Shown: one piece after another, positions 61,299 to 64,000 of the stretch
Position numbering within the stretch: position 1 is the first letter of the stretch
Layout: each line of letters starts with the position of its first letter
NCBI RefSeq assembly: GCF_002419965.1
Contig: NZ_DIHC01000016.1
Span: 291,496 to 355,495, forward strand
DNA length: 64,000 nt
Direction of reading: 5' to 3'
Origin: Pseudomonas sp. UBA5706
GTDB taxonomy: Bacteria; Pseudomonadota; Gammaproteobacteria; Pseudomonadales; Pseudomonadaceae
Position numbers and translations under genes: made by a program
Notes under the pieces: model-generated
What the model was told of the DNA's origin: nothing
What the model saw: the letters and a program-made list of their open reading frames with translations, nothing else
Database searches by the model: none

Positions 61299-62321
61299 AT
61301 GTATAACCTGGCCCGCCAGTTACTGTTCAAACTCTCCCCGGAAACGTCCCACGATCTGTCCATCGACCTGATCGGTGCAGGCGGTCGGCTGGGGCTTAAC
61401 GGTCTGTTCAGCAAGGCGCCGGCTCGGTTGCCGGTGACGGTCATGGGCATGCAATTTCCCAACCCGGTGGGACTTGCCGCTGGTCTGGACAAGAACGGCG
61501 CGGCAATCGACGGCTTTGCCCAGTTGGGATTCGGTTTCGTCGAAATAGGTACCGTGACGCCACTCCCGCAACCGGGCAATCCCAAGCCGCGGATTTTCCG
61601 CCTGCCTCACGCCGAGGGCATCATCAACCGCATGGGCTTCAACAACTTGGGCGTCGACCATTTGATCAGCCGTGTCCAGGCCGCCAAGTACAACGGTGTG
61701 TTGGGCATCAACATCGGCAAGAATGTCGATACCCCGGTTGAGCGTGCCGTCGACGACTACCTGATCTGCCTGGACAAGGTCTACGCTCATGCCAGCTACA
61801 TCACGGTCAACGTCAGCTCGCCGAATACGCCGGGCCTGCGCAGCCTGCAATTTGGTGATTCGCTCAAGCAGTTACTCGAAGCGCTGCGGGTACGTCAGGA
61901 AGCATTGACCGCCACCCATGGCAAGCGCGTACCGATCGCGATCAAGATCGCGCCGGATATGAGCGACGAGGAAACCATGCTGGTGGCCGGCGCGCTGCTC
62001 GACTCGGGCATGGATGCTGTGATCGCGACCAATACCACGCTCAGCCGACAAGGCGTCGAGGGCTTGCCCCACGCAGACGAGGCTGGGGGGCTGTCGGGCG
62101 CGCCGGTGCGCGAGAAGAGCACCCATATCGTCAAGGTGCTGGCCGGTGAGTTGGGCACAAAACTGCCGATCATTGCGGCTGGGGGCATCACCGAAGGCAG
62201 GCACGCCGCCGAGAAAATCGCCGCAGGTGCAAGCCTGGTGCAGATCTATTCAGGCTTTATTTACAAAGGCCCGGCATTGATCCGTGAGGCAGTAGATGCC
62301 ATCGCTGCGATGAGCCGGTAA
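61299..62321 (+). CDS. pyrD: Dihydroorotate dehydrogenase (quinone), class 2
   Basis: The 340-residue flavoenzyme oxidises dihydroorotate to orotate in pyrimidine synthesis, giving electrons to ubiquinone. The class 2 N-terminal membrane-contact helices (MYNLARQLLFKLSPETSHDLSIDL) are present. Catalytic and FMN blocks include NPVGLAAGLDKNG, EIGTVTPLPQPGNPKPR, INRMGFNNLGVD, NVSSPNTPGLRSLQ with the catalytic Ser, KIAPDMSD, ATNTTLSR and IAAGGITEG. Start is ATG 61299; the longer open frame upstream has no support. Confidence 0.97.
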   Translation: MYNLARQLLFKLSPETSHDLSIDLIGAGGRLGLNGLFSKAPARLPVTVMGMQFPNPVGLAAGLDKNGAAIDGFAQLGFGFVEIGTVTPLPQPGNPKPRIFRLPHAEGIINRMGFNNLGVDHLISRVQAAKYNGVLGINIGKNVDTPVERAVDDYLICLDKVYAHASYITVNVSSPNTPGLRSLQFGDSLKQLLEALRVRQEALTATHGKRVPIAIKIAPDMSDEETMLVAGALLDSGMDAVIATNTTLSRQGVEGLPHADEAGGLSGAPVREKSTHIVKVLAGELGTKLPIIAAGGITEGRHAAEKIAAGASLVQIYSGFIYKGPALIREAVDAIAAMSR

Positions 62322-62344
62322 GGGCAGGCCGTCAAGCAGATAAA

Positions 62345-62376
62345 AAAGAGGGGTTCCACAGTGGAACCCCTCTTTT
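62345..62376 (+). terminator. Intrinsic terminator of pyrD (possibly also of rmf)
   Basis: AAGAGGGGTTCCA and TGGAACCCCTCTT pair perfectly around a three-base CAG loop (CAC/GTG can extend it), with A-run before and T-run after. It is symmetric and could also stop transcripts from the converging rmf side. Confidence 0.9.
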
Positions 62377-62492
62377 GGGCGTCTGGCCCGCCGCCCGGAT
62401 GGGGCGTGCATGTTTTAGGTGTTTACGACGCAGATTGTCGATTCTCTCGAAAAACGTTGATGAGTCGGAATGTCCCTTTGGTAAGTTGAGTG

Positions 62493-62708
62493 TCAGCCGA
62501 CCGCGTGAAGTTCGTTGAGTCTGTGTATACCCGCAGTGCCGGTCATACCGTCCCAATTGTCGCCGCGTCCTTCTCGCCAGCCATTAAGCCAGGATTGTCG
62601 CACCGACGGCAGAGTAAATGGGCAAAGCTCACGGGATTTACCAGTTACGCCATATTGATATCCGCGCAAAAATGCTCTTTCCAACGGATCACGCTTAAGT
62701 CTTCTCAT
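62493..62708 (-). CDS. rmf: Ribosome modulation factor RMF
   Basis: The 71-residue basic protein (MRRLKRDPLERAFLRGYQYGVTGKSRELCPF...) matches RMF over its length, including RQSWLNGWREGRGDNWDG. RMF binds 30S subunits and dimerises 70S ribosomes into inactive 100S particles in stationary phase. GAGGG lies 9 bases before the ATG. The gene converges on pyrD and diverges from rlmL. Confidence 0.96.
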   Translation of the reverse strand: MRRLKRDPLERAFLRGYQYGVTGKSRELCPFTLPSVRQSWLNGWREGRGDNWDGMTGTAGIHRLNELHAVG

Positions 62709-63278
62709 AGGGTATTGCCCTCGTTTGTTGACTGTTATGTCCTTGGAGGCCTCAAGTCGAGGCCGGGCAGAATCTTCTGCCTGTGGGTGCCCGCTGCCGG
62801 CGTCGCGGGCGCTGGTGCCATCGTCATTGCGACGACGGCCTGGAGTGAGTTCTAACCAATGCTCTGGACGCTGTGAATGACTGTTTTGTCATAAGCATCG
62901 TATTTTTGAGTCGATGCGACCATAAAGGCCGTGGCGTTTTTGAGGGTGATTTCGCCGAAGTGCCCTGATATGAGGGGTTTGATGAAAAATGCGAGTTATT
63001 CTCAACCAGGCTTATCGCCGCGTGCTGTCGTCTGTTTATCGACGAAGGGTCATGAAGGTGGCTTTTTATTGACTCCGTTGTCGGGCTGAATACCGGTTTT
63101 TATAACGAAGCCGCTTGGGGTACTCCCAGCGGCCTAACTGCCGCCGTCGAAATGTATCGTAGCGGTGGATCGGCACAATTGGTGTGCCACGCAGGCGCTC
63201 GCCACGAAAGGCGTCTGTTGCAATCGGACGCGACAATGCGTTGTCTCGCCACTCAAAGCCTTTGGCTATGGAACACAC
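62709..63278. other. Intergenic region between rmf and rlmL
   Basis: These 570 bases hold the divergent promoters of rmf and rlmL. A 35-codon open frame at 62982-63089 starts with ATG preceded by GAGGGG at 5 bases; its product (MKNASYSQPGLSPRAVVC...) has no recognised family. At 63110-63133 GCCGCTTGGG pairs with CCCAGCGGC (one bulge), a possible leader hairpin of rlmL or a small RNA terminator without a T-run. Confidence 0.4.
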
Positions 63279-64000
63279 ATGTCGGACCGCTATGAACTTT
63301 TCCTCACCTGTCCCAAAGGCCTCGAAGGCCTGCTGGCCGAGGAAGCCACTGCGCTTGGCCTACAGGAAATTCGCGAGCACACCTCGACCATCCGTGGCAG
63401 CGCCGACATGGAAACCGCTTATCGGTTGTGCCTGTGGTCTCGCTTGGCCAACCGGGTGCTGTTGGTGCTCAAGCGCTTTGCGATGAAGGATGCCGAAGAC
63501 CTGTATCACGGTGTACACGACATCGAGTGGGCGGATCATCTGCAATCGGACGGCACTCTGGCGGTGGAATTCAGTGGCCATGGCTCAGGCATCGACAATA
63601 CCCATTTCGGCGCGTTGAAGGTCAAGGACGCCATCGTCGACCGACTGCGCACGCCAGATGGTTCGCGGCCTTCGATCGACAAGCTCAACCCCGACTTGCG
63701 CGTGCACCTGCGTCTGGACCGCGGTGAAGCGATTCTGTCGCTGGACCTGTCAGGGCACAGCCTGCACCAGCGCGGCTACCGTCTGCAGCAAGGGGCTGCA
63801 CCGTTGAAGGAAAACCTGGCGGCGGCGATTCTTATCCGCGCCGGATGGCCGCGTATTGCCGCCCAGGGCGGGGCGCTGGCCGACCCGATGTGCGGCGTGG
63901 GCACCTTTCTGGTAGAAGCGGCGATGATCGCTGCCGACATTGCACCCAACCTCAAGCGCGAGCGTTGGGGATTTTCGGCGTGGCTGGGTCACATTCCGAC
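63279..64000 (+). CDS. rlmL: 23S rRNA (guanine) methyltransferase RlmL, N-terminal part (cut by right edge)
   Basis: From ATG 63279 the frame is open to the end of the window, giving 240 codons of a protein of about 700-760 residues. The first part (MSDRYELFLTCPKGLEGLLAEEA) and the THUMP domain (about 60-160) precede the start of the first methyltransferase domain. That domain's S-adenosylmethionine motif ADPMCGVGTFLVEAAMIAAD is visible near residue 205. RlmL (RlmKL) makes m2G2445 and, with its second domain, m7G2069 in 23S rRNA. Confidence 0.93.
   Translation, partial: MSDRYELFLTCPKGLEGLLAEEATALGLQEIREHTSTIRGSADMETAYRLCLWSRLANRVLLVLKRFAMKDAEDLYHGVHDIEWADHLQSDGTLAVEFSGHGSGIDNTHFGALKVKDAIVDRLRTPDGSRPSIDKLNPDLRVHLRLDRGEAILSLDLSGHSLHQRGYRLQQGAAPLKENLAAAILIRAGWPRIAAQGGALADPMCGVGTFLVEAAMIAADIAPNLKRERWGFSAWLGHIP

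Overview
The window is a piece of a Pseudomonas chromosome, most likely from the fluorescens/syringae/putida side of the genus rather than P. aeruginosa itself. The evidence is the gene content and order: the lipoprotein gene oprI beside an L,D-transpeptidase gene; aroF, thioredoxin, panE remnant, 5'-nucleotidase, universal stress protein, cysB, cysH, thrH, pabB; and ppsR/ppsA, alpha/beta hydrolase, rraA, cmaX, crfX, cmpX, sigX, oprF. These are long stretches of well-known Pseudomonas synteny. The DNA is GC-rich and starts are preceded by normal Shine-Dalgarno sequences. No tRNA, rRNA, CRISPR array, insertion sequence or phage gene was recognised.

Bases 1-26,000 are mostly accessory. In order they hold a glycine-zipper protein cut by the left edge, a scar joining the 5' end of a short-chain dehydrogenase gene to the 3' end of an acetyltransferase gene, an orphan hybrid histidine kinase, fosA, a Crp/Fnr regulator, and an 8.7-kb gene for an NdvB/ChvB-type cyclic glucan synthase. 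Then come two small regulator-target pairs (Rrf2 with a thioredoxin-reductase-like flavoprotein; MerR with a small membrane protein) and an exported M20 metallopeptidase. A LysR-controlled catabolic operon follows (hotdog protein, two acyl-CoA dehydrogenases, an MHS transporter, a family III CoA-transferase), and last a ProP-type osmoprotectant transporter.

Bases 26,000-44,500 are mostly core: greB, the ybbA/ybbP ABC system divergent from tesA, an L,D-transpeptidase, oprI, a DAHP synthase, a decayed ketopantoate-reductase-like gene, the sulfur genes cysB and cysH, thrH, pabB, and a three-gene operon of ATP-grasp ligase, inactive-transglutaminase membrane protein and retropepsin-like protease.

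Bases 44,500-51,600 are the propionate (2-methylcitrate) operon: GntR regulator, prpB, prpC, acnD, prpF. The prpD gene that often closes this operon in Pseudomonas is not here. Two intercistronic hairpins lie inside the operon.

Bases 51,600-64,000 are core: ppsR divergent from ppsA (PEP synthase and its regulatory kinase/phosphorylase), a hydrolase, rraA, the cell-envelope stress cluster cmaX-crfX-cmpX-sigX-oprF, then pyrD, rmf and the 5' part of rlmL, which runs off the right edge. Several steps connect functionally: propionate catabolism gives pyruvate, which PpsA converts to PEP; PEP feeds the DAHP synthase; chorismate feeds PabB. SigX and CmpX link membrane state to OprF.
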